Part shown: piece by piece, positions 17,616-26,242 of the stretch
Position numbering within the stretch: the first letter of the stretch is position 1
Layout of the letters: each line of letters starts with the position of its first letter
Source: Chitinophagaceae bacterium
GTDB taxonomy: Bacteria; Bacteroidota; Bacteroidia; Chitinophagales; Chitinophagaceae
NCBI GenBank assembly: GCA_022843585.1
Contig: JALHNJ010000007.1
Coordinates: forward strand, 1-64,000
DNA: 64,000 bases
Direction of reading: 5' to 3'
Position numbers and translations under genes: made by a program
Notes under the pieces: model-generated
What the model was told of the DNA's origin: nothing
Databases searched by the model: none
What the model saw: the letters and a program-made list of their open reading frames with translations, nothing else

Positions 17616-18692
17616 ATGGCAAGCCCAAAATTCTCCAGTGCATCTCAGTCCTTTCATGGCGAATTAAAGAAAAGAATCAGTGAGTACTTTACCAATGAAG
17701 GCAAAGCATCAACAGGAAATTTCTCTTTATATTTCAAAGCAATTTTATTGGTGATAAGCTTTATAGCAGTTTACACCCATCTTGTATTTTATACTCCCAC
17801 TACATGGTTGGCAATTGTTGAGTGTATTGTTCTCGGCGGACTTACAGCAGCTATCGGTTTTAATGTAATGCATGATGGATTACATGGAAGCTTTAGCCGT
17901 TATAAATGGGTTAATGAACTGGCTGGTTTATCACTTAATTTTTTAGGTGCTAATAATTTTATGTGGCGTTCCAAACATAATATCATTCACCATACGTATA
18001 CTAACATTGAAGGAATTGATGATGATATTGAAGCAAAGCCCTTGCTTCGTCTTTGCGAAACACAGAAGTATTATAAAATTCACCGTTTTCAGCATTGGTA
18101 CTTTTGGTTAGCTTATTCACTTCTTTATATCTGGTGGGTTTTCTTTACCGATTATAAAAAATATTTTCTTGGAAGAATAGGACCAACATCATTGACAAAA
18201 ATGTCGATAGGGGACCATATTTCTTTCTGGGGCTTTAAATTATTGCATGCCTTTATTTTTATGGCAGTTCCTATTTATACACTTGGTTTTTCTACCTGGG
18301 TGATTGGTTTTCTTATCTATGGTATGTTTACCGGAGTGGTACTTAGTATTGTTTTTCAATTGGCACATACTGTTGAGCATACACATTTTCCCAAAGCAAA
18401 TGTTGATACAAACAGAATGGAAGACGAGTGGGCAATTCACCAGTTAAAAACTACTGCGAATTTTGCTACCCGCAACAGATTGATCAGTTGGTGGGTTGGT
18501 GGTTTAAATTTTCAGGTTGAACATCACCTTTTCCCTAGAATATCACATGTACACTATCCCGCTATCAGTAAAATAATTAAAAAGGCCTGCGAGGAATTCA
18601 ATGTTCCTTATATAGAATATCCTAAAATGCGGGTGGCAGTAGCGTCACATGTTAATCACTTGAAAAGCCTTAGTAAAAAAAATAATCATTAA
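17616..18692 (+). CDS. Membrane fatty acid (acyl-CoA/acyl-lipid) desaturase
   Basis: 358 residues from ATG 17616; the upstream TTG 17595 overlaps the promoter box and is rejected. The three histidine boxes of membrane desaturases are present: HDGLH (86-90), HNIIHH (121-126) and QVEHH (300-304). The Gln in the third box is the form found in front-end (delta-5/delta-6 type) desaturases, here without a cytochrome b5 domain. About four membrane helices lie between the boxes. It introduces a double bond using a di-iron centre. Regiospecificity cannot be read from sequence. A strong terminator follows. Confidence 0.92.
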   Translation: MASPKFSSASQSFHGELKKRISEYFTNEGKASTGNFSLYFKAILLVISFIAVYTHLVFYTPTTWLAIVECIVLGGLTAAIGFNVMHDGLHGSFSRYKWVNELAGLSLNFLGANNFMWRSKHNIIHHTYTNIEGIDDDIEAKPLLRLCETQKYYKIHRFQHWYFWLAYSLLYIWWVFFTDYKKYFLGRIGPTSLTKMSIGDHISFWGFKLLHAFIFMAVPIYTLGFSTWVIGFLIYGMFTGVVLSIVFQLAHTVEHTHFPKANVDTNRMEDEWAIHQLKTTANFATRNRLISWWVGGLNFQVEHHLFPRISHVHYPAISKIIKKACEEFNVPYIEYPKMRVAVASHVNHLKSLSKKNNH

Positions 18693-18716
18693 TACTTAGT
18701 TCAAAATATTTTCTCC

Positions 18717-18743
18717 GGAGTTGCTTTGCAACTCCTTTTTTTT
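18717..18743 (+). terminator. Rho-independent terminator after the desaturase
   Basis: Perfect 8-bp stem GGAGTTGC/GCAACTCC with a TTT loop, followed by eight Ts. Confidence 0.85.
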
Positions 18744-18842
18744 GCAGTAATATGGTGCTGCAGATTATCCACAAGTTTGACAGCAATTTTGTTCTTATTA
18801 TAAAGCAGTTTAATTTACACCGTTTTTCATACACCTTACATC

Positions 18843-19889
18843 ATGTTCAACGACACAACTTTCGACCCCAATTTTGTAAGTAATCCCAACAATAACATTT
18901 TCGGATTACCAACAAATGAAGAAGATTCAAGACTTATAATTGTTCCCGTACCATGGGAAGTTACGGTAAGCTGTACAGCAAGCACCGCCCGTGCCCCTGA
19001 AACTATTTTACGGGCAAGTATGCAGGTTGACCTATTTGATCCGGAAATGCCCGATGCATGGCAGCAAGGTTTTTATATGCGGCCAACAGATAAAAAAGTG
19101 TTGATGAAAAGTGACTACCTGAGAAAGGAAGCCGAATTATACATTGATTATATCTCCAAGGGTGACGAAGTAGCTGCCAACACCTTCATGTGCAAAACAC
19201 TGAAAGAAGTAAATGAAGGAAGTGTTTTCATGAACAACTGGGTGTATGAGCAAACAAAAGCTTTAATGGAAAGAAACAAATTGGTTGGATTATTAGGCGG
19301 CGACCATAGCACACCACTTGGATATATGAAAGCAATTGGTGAAAAGCATGGCAACTTTGGCGTTTTACAAATTGATGCGCATTTTGATCTGCGGGAAGCT
19401 TATGAAGGATTTAATTATTCCCACGCAAGCATTATGTATAATGCGTTGAAAGAAATTCCGCAGCTAGAAAGATTAGTACAGGTTGGTGTTCGTGACTTTG
19501 GCAGCGATGAGTGGGAATATGTAAAGAACAGCAACTTCAGAGTAATCACCTACTTCGATAAGGAAATAAAGAACCGCCAGTTTGAAGGACAAACCTGGAA
19601 ATTCATTTCTGAAGAAATTATCAGCAAACTGCCAGAAAAAGTTTTTATTAGTTTTGATATTGATGGATTAGATAGAAAACTTTGTCCCTTTACCGGTACA
19701 CCTGTTCCGGGTGGTTTTGAATTAGACCAAATATTTTATCTGTTTACCAAACTGCTGGAAAGCGGCAAAACGATTGTTGGTTTTGATTTAAATGAAATTG
19801 GAATTGGCGGAGATACGGATTGGGATGCCAACGTGGGTGCAAGAGTGCTTCATAAGCTATGCAATTTAATGGTGACAACTAATAATTGA
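18843..19889 (+). CDS. Arginase/agmatinase-family ureohydrolase
   Basis: 348 residues. The binuclear Mn site is complete: H155 in GGDHS, D178/H180/D182 in QIDAHFDLR, and D272/D274 in SFDIDGLD. The family hydrolyses guanidino compounds (agmatine, arginine, formiminoglutamate) to urea or formamide. The substrate loop residues do not let me choose. It is longer than typical agmatinases (about 300), with an N-terminal extension and an insertion at about 85-130. It heads a tight cluster: the next gene's ATG overlaps this stop (TGATG), and a radical SAM gene overlaps that one in turn. Confidence 0.9.
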   Translation: MFNDTTFDPNFVSNPNNNIFGLPTNEEDSRLIIVPVPWEVTVSCTASTARAPETILRASMQVDLFDPEMPDAWQQGFYMRPTDKKVLMKSDYLRKEAELYIDYISKGDEVAANTFMCKTLKEVNEGSVFMNNWVYEQTKALMERNKLVGLLGGDHSTPLGYMKAIGEKHGNFGVLQIDAHFDLREAYEGFNYSHASIMYNALKEIPQLERLVQVGVRDFGSDEWEYVKNSNFRVITYFDKEIKNRQFEGQTWKFISEEIISKLPEKVFISFDIDGLDRKLCPFTGTPVPGGFELDQIFYLFTKLLESGKTIVGFDLNEIGIGGDTDWDANVGARVLHKLCNLMVTTNN

Positions 19890-20440
19890 TGCAGCAGTTT
19901 CAAATTATCCTGAAGAATGAGAAGAAAAAACAATATGAACGCATTGCTTTCTTTATCATTATTGCCAATATAGCTGCATTTATTTTTTTATCATTCGTTT
20001 CAACCAGCAAAGCAGGACGTATTTCTTTTTTGGTAGGTGCTGTTTCCGTTTTTATCTGCCTTGGCATAGATTATTTTCTTACCCGTATAAAAAATAATGA
20101 GGATACACCTTACCGGCTTTTTGCATTATTTGTGATCTCAATGGTTTGGATCAATTCATCCTACTGGTGGATAGGCATAATTCTTTTTGTACCAGAAATG
20201 TTTTACCTGGTTTCCAAACGTCCGTTATTAGTAATTGCCGGAAAAGATAAGATCATCTATCCATCCTTTCCAATCAAAAACATTGTATGGCCTTCTTTAA
20301 ATAATGTGATCTTGAAAGACGGCCTGCTGACCATAGATTTGAAAAATAACCGACTTATTCAGCAGGCTATCGACGACAGCAAAACCTCCGTAAATGAGCA
20401 AGAATTTAACGACTTTTGCAGGGAACAACTAAGTAAATGA
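19889..20440 (+). CDS. Four-helix membrane protein of unknown function
   Basis: 183 residues from ATG 19889, sharing one base with the preceding stop. Hydrophobic segments lie at about 20-37, 43-61, 79-97 and 99-113. A soluble tail of about 65 residues follows (KRPLLVIAGKDKIIYPSFPIKNIVWPSLNNVILKDGLLTIDL), which looks like a small beta-rich PH-like domain. I do not recognise a named family. It is translationally coupled to both neighbours, so a role linked to the arginase-family or radical SAM enzyme is plausible but inferred. Confidence 0.8.
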   Translation: MQQFQIILKNEKKKQYERIAFFIIIANIAAFIFLSFVSTSKAGRISFLVGAVSVFICLGIDYFLTRIKNNEDTPYRLFALFVISMVWINSSYWWIGIILFVPEMFYLVSKRPLLVIAGKDKIIYPSFPIKNIVWPSLNNVILKDGLLTIDLKNNRLIQQAIDDSKTSVNEQEFNDFCREQLSK

Positions 20441-21738
20441 GTTTACAACAATCTCCATACATCCTCTACTCAGACGGTAAGGGCAATATTTTTGAAGACA
20501 CTTCATTATTTGTAACGGGCCGTAGCGGTTGGGATGCTTTTGAAGTACCCGAAGACGAATGGATCGAACTGCCGGATGGCGGCTCTTTGTACGAACTACC
20601 AGGACGAAAGGGAATTGGTATTGATGTAGTAACAGGTGAAATGCGTTTATGTGATAAGGGATGGGCCGTTGCTGCTTTTATTCCTCCGGCACATACTGGT
20701 TTTTATTTAGCAGCCTACGAAACAGATAAAGATGCTCCAACACTACCCTTGTTTTGTTATACGGCTACTGGATGGTTGGATAATAAATTCTATGTGCCTG
20801 CCACAAGAATAGAACAAGATATACGACAAGATTGTGAAGGATATGATCAGAAAAAAGTGGAAGAAGGCGTAAAAATTTTACAAAAACATTATCCGCATAA
20901 TCGTTTAGTTAGTCATCTTACCAGTAATTGTGCATTAACCTATACTTGTCCTGCGGCAAGAAATTTTTCATTAGGGAGATGGGAATGCCCGGTGCCTGTA
21001 TCGCCTGCTTGTAATGCCAATTGTGTAGGTTGTATTTCATTGCAGCCAGATGAAGAACCCATTGTTTCAACACAAGACCGGTTAACATTTAAACCCACTG
21101 CAGAAGAGATCGTTGAGTTTACAGTGCCGCATCTTGAATCTGCTCCTTATCCAATCATAAGCTTCGGTCAGGGTTGCGAAGGCGAACCATTGTTGATGTG
21201 GGAAACCATACGGGAAGCAATCATCGAAATAAGAAAACATACCAGGAAAGGAAGCATCAATATCAACACTAACGGCTCCAAACCAGATGCAGTAAGAGCA
21301 TTGTGTGAAGCAGGACTTGATTCTATTCGTGTAAGTACCAACTCTGCACGGAGAGAAACGTACATGCCTTACTATCGCCCTAACAATTATGATTTTAATG
21401 ATATCATAGAAAGTTTGAAAGTTGTTACCTCCTTCGGCGGCTGGACTTCTATCAACTATTTTGTTTTTCCGGGCATGACAGATTCTGTGGAAGAATATGA
21501 AGCATTAAGAAAACTGATAAAAGAAACCGGATTGAAAATGATCCAGTGGCGCAATTTCAATATTGACCCCGACTGGTATTTGGGAAAGATCGGTGTAACT
21601 GAAATTGGTGAATGCCTTGGTGTAAACCAACTGCAACAATTGATCCGGGAAGAATTTCCTGATTTAAAGTTTGGCTATTTTAATCCCCCGATAGAACGAA
21701 TCAAAGGAAAATTTGAAATGGATTTTGCGCATCATTAA
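20437..21738 (+). CDS. Radical SAM protein with Cys-containing N-terminal domain
   Basis: 433 residues. The radical SAM cluster motif C192-x3-C196-x2-C199 (ACNANCVGC) lies in an SPASM-less core with FGQGCEGEPLL (GGE-like), ININTNGSK and the RVSTNSARRETY segment. It has an unusual N-terminal domain of about 185 residues, with VTGRSGWDAFEVPEDEW, IDVVTGEMRLCDKGW and further cysteines (C133, C165, C171, C184) that could bind a second metal or cluster. I do not recognise the specific subfamily or substrate. Its ATG overlaps the previous stop by 4 nt and an EamA exporter follows 6 nt later, suggesting one transcript. Confidence 0.87.
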   Translation: MSLQQSPYILYSDGKGNIFEDTSLFVTGRSGWDAFEVPEDEWIELPDGGSLYELPGRKGIGIDVVTGEMRLCDKGWAVAAFIPPAHTGFYLAAYETDKDAPTLPLFCYTATGWLDNKFYVPATRIEQDIRQDCEGYDQKKVEEGVKILQKHYPHNRLVSHLTSNCALTYTCPAARNFSLGRWECPVPVSPACNANCVGCISLQPDEEPIVSTQDRLTFKPTAEEIVEFTVPHLESAPYPIISFGQGCEGEPLLMWETIREAIIEIRKHTRKGSININTNGSKPDAVRALCEAGLDSIRVSTNSARRETYMPYYRPNNYDFNDIIESLKVVTSFGGWTSINYFVFPGMTDSVEEYEALRKLIKETGLKMIQWRNFNIDPDWYLGKIGVTEIGECLGVNQLQQLIREEFPDLKFGYFNPPIERIKGKFEMDFAHH

Positions 21739-21744
21739 CCTTAC

Positions 21745-22659
21745 ATGAACCAACAAACTTCTCAACGAAATATTTACATCGGAATAGGACTTGCTGTACT
21801 GGCTGCATTTATTTGGTCAGGAAATTTTGTTGTAGCTAGAGCAGTTAAAAATGAAATTCCTCCTATAAGTCTAAGTTTCTATCGCTGGTTATTAGCATCC
21901 TTTATTATTTTCCCTTTCGCATTAATAAAGTTCAAAAAAGAATGGCCTGTTGTAAAACGATCCTGGCATTATTTGTTATGGGCTTCGCTTTCTGGCATTG
22001 CTCTGTTCAACACATTTGTATATGTAGGGGCACATTACACTTCTGCAATTAATCTGGCATTGATTGGCACCACCTCCTCTCCCATCATGGCAATTATTTT
22101 TGCCCGAATATTTTTAAAAGAAAAGATCGGTTTTTTAAAACTGGCTGGTCTTATCACTTGTATAATTGGTGTATTATTCTTGCTATCGAAAGGAAATTTT
22201 CAAAATCTGCTTTCACTTCAATTTGGCGAAGGCGACTTGTGGGTTTTGCTGGCCGCATTTTGTTTTGCCGTGTATAATACATTGGTAAAGAAAAAACCCG
22301 CCGCTATTTCTCCTGTCAATTTTTTGTTTGTCATTTTCAGTCTCGGCGCATTGCTGTTACTCCCTTTCTTTGTTTGGGAAACAAATCAATACCCGGCGGT
22401 TGAGTGGAATACGCCTCTTTTATTATCAATCTTATATCTCGGACTAGGTGCTTCTGTTATTTGTTTTCTTATCTGGAATATTGCTATCGGTAAATTAGGC
22501 TCTGGCCGCACTGCTTTATTTGGAAATTTAATTCCCGTATTCAGCAGTATAGAAGCTGCCATTATTTTGAAGGAAGAATTTAATTGGGTTCATGTTACCA
22601 GCATGATAATTATTTTCATTGGCATTGTACTTGCCAACTGGAAACAAAAAACCGGATAA
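21745..22659 (+). CDS. EamA/DMT-family transporter
   Basis: 304 residues with about ten transmembrane helices in two EamA repeats (AAFIWSGNFVVARAV...ISLSFYRWLLAS in the first, AAFCFAVYNTLVKKKPAAISP in the second). Members export or import small metabolites and amino acids. The substrate is not deducible. It lies 6 nt after the radical SAM gene, so it is probably the last gene of that operon and might export its product (inference). Confidence 0.9.
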   Translation: MNQQTSQRNIYIGIGLAVLAAFIWSGNFVVARAVKNEIPPISLSFYRWLLASFIIFPFALIKFKKEWPVVKRSWHYLLWASLSGIALFNTFVYVGAHYTSAINLALIGTTSSPIMAIIFARIFLKEKIGFLKLAGLITCIIGVLFLLSKGNFQNLLSLQFGEGDLWVLLAAFCFAVYNTLVKKKPAAISPVNFLFVIFSLGALLLLPFFVWETNQYPAVEWNTPLLLSILYLGLGASVICFLIWNIAIGKLGSGRTALFGNLIPVFSSIEAAIILKEEFNWVHVTSMIIIFIGIVLANWKQKTG

Positions 22660-22682
22660 AAGTCTTCACACATTTTATCCGG
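22642..22682 (-). terminator. Terminator of the DUF2846 gene overlapping the eamA stop
   Basis: A 10-bp perfect stem CCGGATAAAA/TTTTATCCGG (22652-22661 and 22673-22682) is followed on the minus strand by TTTTTTGTTT. It spans the stop codon of the convergent transporter gene and could also protect that transcript's 3' end. Confidence 0.6.
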
Positions 22683-22717
22683 ATACTGTATTGGGCATAT
22701 TTTTATTTCAACCTACA

Positions 22718-23161
22718 TTAATCAATATTTTCCTGGCAATTGTCCAATTTCATTTTTTCCATTTGTTTGGCAGCACTGTTTTTTGTTACTTCTACCATTT
22801 CAAGCCTTGCCCGGGTAATACTTTGTTTTACGTTACAAGCAATATAATAACTACCTCCTGCTTCTGCATCAATTTCAATTTCCGTTTCTTTCTTAAAAAT
22901 TCCGGCACCGCCCACTCTTGCACTTATCTTGTGCTTTCCTGCAGCCACGGCAATTTTCATGTACTTATTGTTACTCAACTTGCATTTTTTCTCGTCATCA
23001 GCATAAATAGCCCAGTTAGCACCGGCGGCATTCCATTGGCCCACCCGATACACATAAATAAACGTACTATCTGCTGGGTGGTTAGTGATAGTTGCAAAAC
23101 CGCTTTGGGAATGCAAAAGAGCCATAATAACTACGAACAGTAACACTAAATTTTTTTTCAT
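22718..23161 (-). CDS. Exported DUF2846 domain protein
   Basis: 147 residues. A signal peptide (first 23 residues, ending SGFA) is followed by a DUF2846-like domain: STFIYVYRVGQWNAAGANWAIYADDE, KCKLSNNKYMKIAVAAGKHKISAR, SYYIACNV. The family is a small periplasmic beta-sandwich of unknown role. It is convergent with the EamA gene. The overlapping plus-strand frame of 174 codons has no coding character and is a shadow. Confidence 0.82.
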   Translation of the reverse strand: MKKNLVLLFVVIMALLHSQSGFATITNHPADSTFIYVYRVGQWNAAGANWAIYADDEKKCKLSNNKYMKIAVAAGKHKISARVGGAGIFKKETEIEIDAEAGGSYYIACNVKQSITRARLEMVEVTKNSAAKQMEKMKLDNCQENID

Positions 23162-23334
23162 GTAGATTTTTTTTCAAATATAGCCGGAAAAGCTATAACC
23201 AGAAATAGCTTGAAAATCTTTAAAACAGCAAACCTTAACATTTAATAAATAAGCTTTTATGCAAGTTGCACGGGGTTTGCATCGTTAATAACAGGTGTGA
23301 ACAAGAATGGTTACCACCCTTAATCACCAAACAG

Positions 23335-23342
23335 TAAATTTG
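23335..23342 (+). promoter_or_regulatory. -7 box (TAAATTTG) for the TonB-like gene
   Basis: Exact TAnnTTTG match only 2 nt before the ATG at 23345, implying a nearly leaderless transcript, or use of the second ATG at 23363. Confidence 0.45.
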
Positions 23343-23344
23343 CT

Positions 23345-24220
23345 ATGAACAACACTTACATTATGTCTGCAACCCTGGATGCAAAGAACAGAAATCAGGC
23401 CGCTATGATCACAGCCGGGTTTGTGGGCTTTATGATACTGATTATGCTTCTTTTAAAATGGAAGTTGCCAGTATTTGAAAAAATCACTTACTCGCCGGGT
23501 ATTGAGGTAGAATTAAACCTGCCTGAAGAACCGGAACCTCCTGTGGATGGTGGCGGAGGTGGTGGAAACCCTGTGCAAGCTGCCGGTGCAGCCGGAATTG
23601 CAGCTCCGGCTCCTCCAACTCCGGGTGATAAAGAAGATTCCAAAGCATTGGATGAAAATGATGATAAAGACAATACCGAAGTAACAAAACCGGTAGCGAC
23701 TAAACCAAAAGCTACAACAATTACTAATACATCGGTAGCCAAAGTAGAACCGAAAGTAGTTGCGCCTCCGGCTCCTCCCCGCCCTAAAGCGGTGCTTGGG
23801 AAAACGACAACTGGAGCAGGAAAAGGTGGCGGAACTGCCGACGACTACGACAGAGCTGGTGGATCTGGCACTGGCAGCGGTGTTGGAAACGGTAGCGGAA
23901 CTGGTGGCGGAAGCGGTACCGGGAATGGTGGTGGTAATGGTTCTGGCGGTGGAAGCGGCAGCGGACCGAAAGTTACAAGAGGCGATAGAAAAATTGTAAG
24001 GCACTATTCCTTTACAGGAGATCTGGATAAAGCGACTGTTTACGCAAACATCACTGTATCGCCTGACGGTACTGGTAAGTTTGTTAGCATAGCAAAAGGT
24101 TCAACGAATACAAGCAATGCTTACAAGCAAGCCATCATGCAATACCTACAAAATATTAAGTTTGATAAAGCTGACCATGAGTCAATGCTCACCGTTCAGT
24201 TTAATTTCAGAGTAAACTAA
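23345..24220 (+). CDS. TonB-like energy transducer with glycine-rich linker
   Basis: 291 residues. A short cytoplasmic N-terminus is followed by one membrane helix (AAMITAGFVGFMILIMLLLKW, about 19-39) and a Pro/Gly/Ala-rich periplasmic linker with a long Gly-Ser-Thr run at about 160-210. A C-terminal domain of about 80 residues (YANITVSPDGTGKFVSIAKG...QYLQNIKFDK...VQFNFRVN) resembles the TonB C-terminal domain. It probably couples an ExbB/ExbD motor to outer-membrane receptors. exbB/exbD are not adjacent in this window, though a TonB-like gene followed by folC is a common Bacteroidota order. ATG 23363 (MSATLDAKNRN) is an alternative start. A terminator follows. Confidence 0.85.
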   Translation: MNNTYIMSATLDAKNRNQAAMITAGFVGFMILIMLLLKWKLPVFEKITYSPGIEVELNLPEEPEPPVDGGGGGGNPVQAAGAAGIAAPAPPTPGDKEDSKALDENDDKDNTEVTKPVATKPKATTITNTSVAKVEPKVVAPPAPPRPKAVLGKTTTGAGKGGGTADDYDRAGGSGTGSGVGNGSGTGGGSGTGNGGGNGSGGGSGSGPKVTRGDRKIVRHYSFTGDLDKATVYANITVSPDGTGKFVSIAKGSTNTSNAYKQAIMQYLQNIKFDKADHESMLTVQFNFRVN

Positions 24221-24242
24221 CAACTAAGGACGAACAAATAAA

Positions 24243-24278
24243 GGGGTGTTATGATTCAATCATAGCATCCCTTTTTTG
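24243..24278 (+). terminator. Rho-independent terminator after the TonB-like gene
   Basis: A stem of GGGTG-TTATGA against TCATAG-CATCCC with a small loop is followed by TTTTTT, placed between the TonB-like gene and folC. Confidence 0.75.
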
Positions 24279-24292
24279 TTATTTTGCAGGCA

Positions 24293-25660
24293 ATGAATTA
24301 CCAGGAGACAACAGATTATTTATTCTCACGCCTGCCCATGTTTAGTCGCATGGGTGCAGCTGCTTATAAAGCCGACCTTACAAATACGACCAGGCTATGT
24401 GACTCATTGGGCAATCCACAGCAGGCATTTAAAACTGTTCATATCGCCGGCACAAATGGTAAAGGGTCTACCAGTCATATGCTCGCCGCTATTTTGCAAA
24501 CGGCAGGATACAAAACTGGTCTTTATACTTCACCACACCTAAAAGATTTCAGGGAACGAATAAAAGTAAATGGTGAAATGGTAAGCGAAGATTTTGTGAT
24601 CAGCTTTACCAAAAATATTACGCCATTAATAGAAGAGATTGAACCTAGTTTTTTTGAGATCACTGTTGCGATGGCATTTGATTATTTCAAACAGCAGCAA
24701 GTAGATATTGCCATTATAGAAACTGGCTTAGGTGGCAGATTAGATAGTACCAATATTATTACTCCGGAGATTTCCGTTATTACCAATATTGGCTGGGACC
24801 ATATGAATTTACTCGGCAATACCCTGGAAGAAATTTCTTTTGAAAAAGCTGGTATCATTAAAGAACATATTCCGGTAGTTATTGGAGAAACATTACCTGA
24901 AACATGGCCGGTATTTGAAAAGAAAGCTATAGAAGAAAATGCTCCAATATTCATTGCTTCGCAAATACGTCGGGTTGCCGACTGGAAATGGGAAAAGCAT
25001 GAATTGATCGTTGAAGTAACAGAACAACATCATACAGATCATAAAGTATATCATCTTGATCTGCCCGGTATTTATCAAACAAAGAATTTGCTGACGGTTT
25101 TGGAAGCTTGTTCGCAATTACAACAACGAGGCTGGAAAATTGATGATGCCATCATTCACAAAGGTTTAAAAGAAACAAAAAAGCTAACCGGCTTGCATGG
25201 CCGCTGGGAAACAATTCATCAATCACCTCAATTGGTAGTTGATGTAGCGCATAATGTGGAAGGTATGAAGCAATTGGCCCAGCAAATTGAAATGACAGAG
25301 CATAATGAATTGCACATCATTGTGGGGATGGTAAAAGATAAAGATGTAGACAATGTACTCAGGCTATTGCCAAAGAATGCCCGTTATTATTTTACCAGAG
25401 CACAAATTCCCCGGGCATTGCCTGAAGATGAATTAGCCTCGAAAGCAAAGCGACTTGGGTTGGAGGGAAAATCATTCAGTAATATTGATTTTGCATTATT
25501 GAGTGCCGCCCAAAAGGCACATAAAAAAGATTTAATTATTGTTTGTGGCAGTGTGTTTCTTGCAGGCGAAGTTTCACTATCAGTAGTTAAAGAAATTTGG
25601 GGCAAAGAAAGCTCTGGCATTTTAGATCACTTCTGGCATTTTTTGGATGGGGTGCATTAA
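24293..25660 (+). CDS. folC: Dihydrofolate/folylpolyglutamate synthase
   Basis: 455 residues from ATG 24293; TTG 24284 is part of the promoter-like TTATTTTG context and is rejected. Mur-ligase-like ATPase with P-loop GTNGKGSTSHMLAAIL, SPHLKDFRERIKVNGE, FFEITVAMAFDYF, ETGLGGRLDSTNII, and a C-terminal domain with HGRWE and DVAHNVEGM. It adds glutamate to dihydropteroate and to folates in the cytoplasm. Length is normal. Confidence 0.95.
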   Translation: MNYQETTDYLFSRLPMFSRMGAAAYKADLTNTTRLCDSLGNPQQAFKTVHIAGTNGKGSTSHMLAAILQTAGYKTGLYTSPHLKDFRERIKVNGEMVSEDFVISFTKNITPLIEEIEPSFFEITVAMAFDYFKQQQVDIAIIETGLGGRLDSTNIITPEISVITNIGWDHMNLLGNTLEEISFEKAGIIKEHIPVVIGETLPETWPVFEKKAIEENAPIFIASQIRRVADWKWEKHELIVEVTEQHHTDHKVYHLDLPGIYQTKNLLTVLEACSQLQQRGWKIDDAIIHKGLKETKKLTGLHGRWETIHQSPQLVVDVAHNVEGMKQLAQQIEMTEHNELHIIVGMVKDKDVDNVLRLLPKNARYYFTRAQIPRALPEDELASKAKRLGLEGKSFSNIDFALLSAAQKAHKKDLIIVCGSVFLAGEVSLSVVKEIWGKESSGILDHFWHFLDGVH

Positions 25661-25665
25661 TTGAA

Positions 25666-26220
25666 CTAGTAAGATAATTCTCCTAATTTTTCCAATGCAT
25701 ACAATATACAGCTTAAATGCATAGACTGTACAATTTTATGTTCTCTTACTAATGCTTTTAACTCATCGATGCTAAGCAAAACAATTTCTATTTCTTCATT
25801 CGCATCTAACTTTTGCTGGGCTACCTTTTTACCTCCTCTTGCCAAAAACATGTGCAGGAAATTGGTGTTGGTAGAAGGGTTTGGAGAAATTTTGCCAAGA
25901 TAATCATACGAAGAAAAAGTATAACCTGTCTCTTCTAATAATTCTCTTGCCGCAGCGGTTTCATGATCTTTATCTGTATCATCAACACAGCCTCCGGGGA
26001 TTTCTATGCATACTTCACCTATCGCATGGCGATATTGTTTTATCATCACCACTTTCCCTTCCTCGGTAACCGGAACAACACCTACCCAGGTAGGAAATTC
26101 GTATACATAATAAGGCTCTATAATTTTACCAGTTGGTGTTTGGTATTTTTCTTTTCTTACTTTGAACCATTGGTCGTTAAAGAGATTTTCGGAGGAAAGT
26201 GTTTGCCATTTAGGATTCAT
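25666..26220 (-). CDS. Nudix hydrolase, ADP-ribose pyrophosphatase-like
   Basis: 184 residues. The Nudix box is GGCVDDTDKDHETAAARELLEETGY, with the catalytic RELLEE intact. The spacing between the first Gly and the REuxEE core is one residue longer than the textbook GX5EX7, a tolerated variant. The surrounding sequence (WFKVRKEKYQTPTGKI, VGVVPVTEEGKVVMIKQYRHA) is typical of ADP-sugar pyrophosphatases. Convergent with folC, with the stops 6 nt apart. The run of minus-strand genes 25.7-29.0 kb may be partly co-transcribed. Confidence 0.9.
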   Translation of the reverse strand: MNPKWQTLSSENLFNDQWFKVRKEKYQTPTGKIIEPYYVYEFPTWVGVVPVTEEGKVVMIKQYRHAIGEVCIEIPGGCVDDTDKDHETAAARELLEETGYTFSSYDYLGKISPNPSTNTNFLHMFLARGGKKVAQQKLDANEEIEIVLLSIDELKALVREHKIVQSMHLSCILYALEKLGELSY

Positions 26221-26242
26221 GAAGAGTTGTTTCTTGTTTCTA

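Noticed and set aside
22619-23143. 174-codon plus-strand frame
   Set aside because: It lies opposite the DUF2846 gene, which has a signal peptide and family motifs; the plus-strand translation is Phe/Cys/His-rich and resembles nothing.
23513-24004. 163-codon minus-strand frame rich in Ser/Thr/Ala/Arg
   Set aside because: Antisense to the glycine-rich linker of the TonB-like protein; GC-rich low-complexity DNA opens several frames there.
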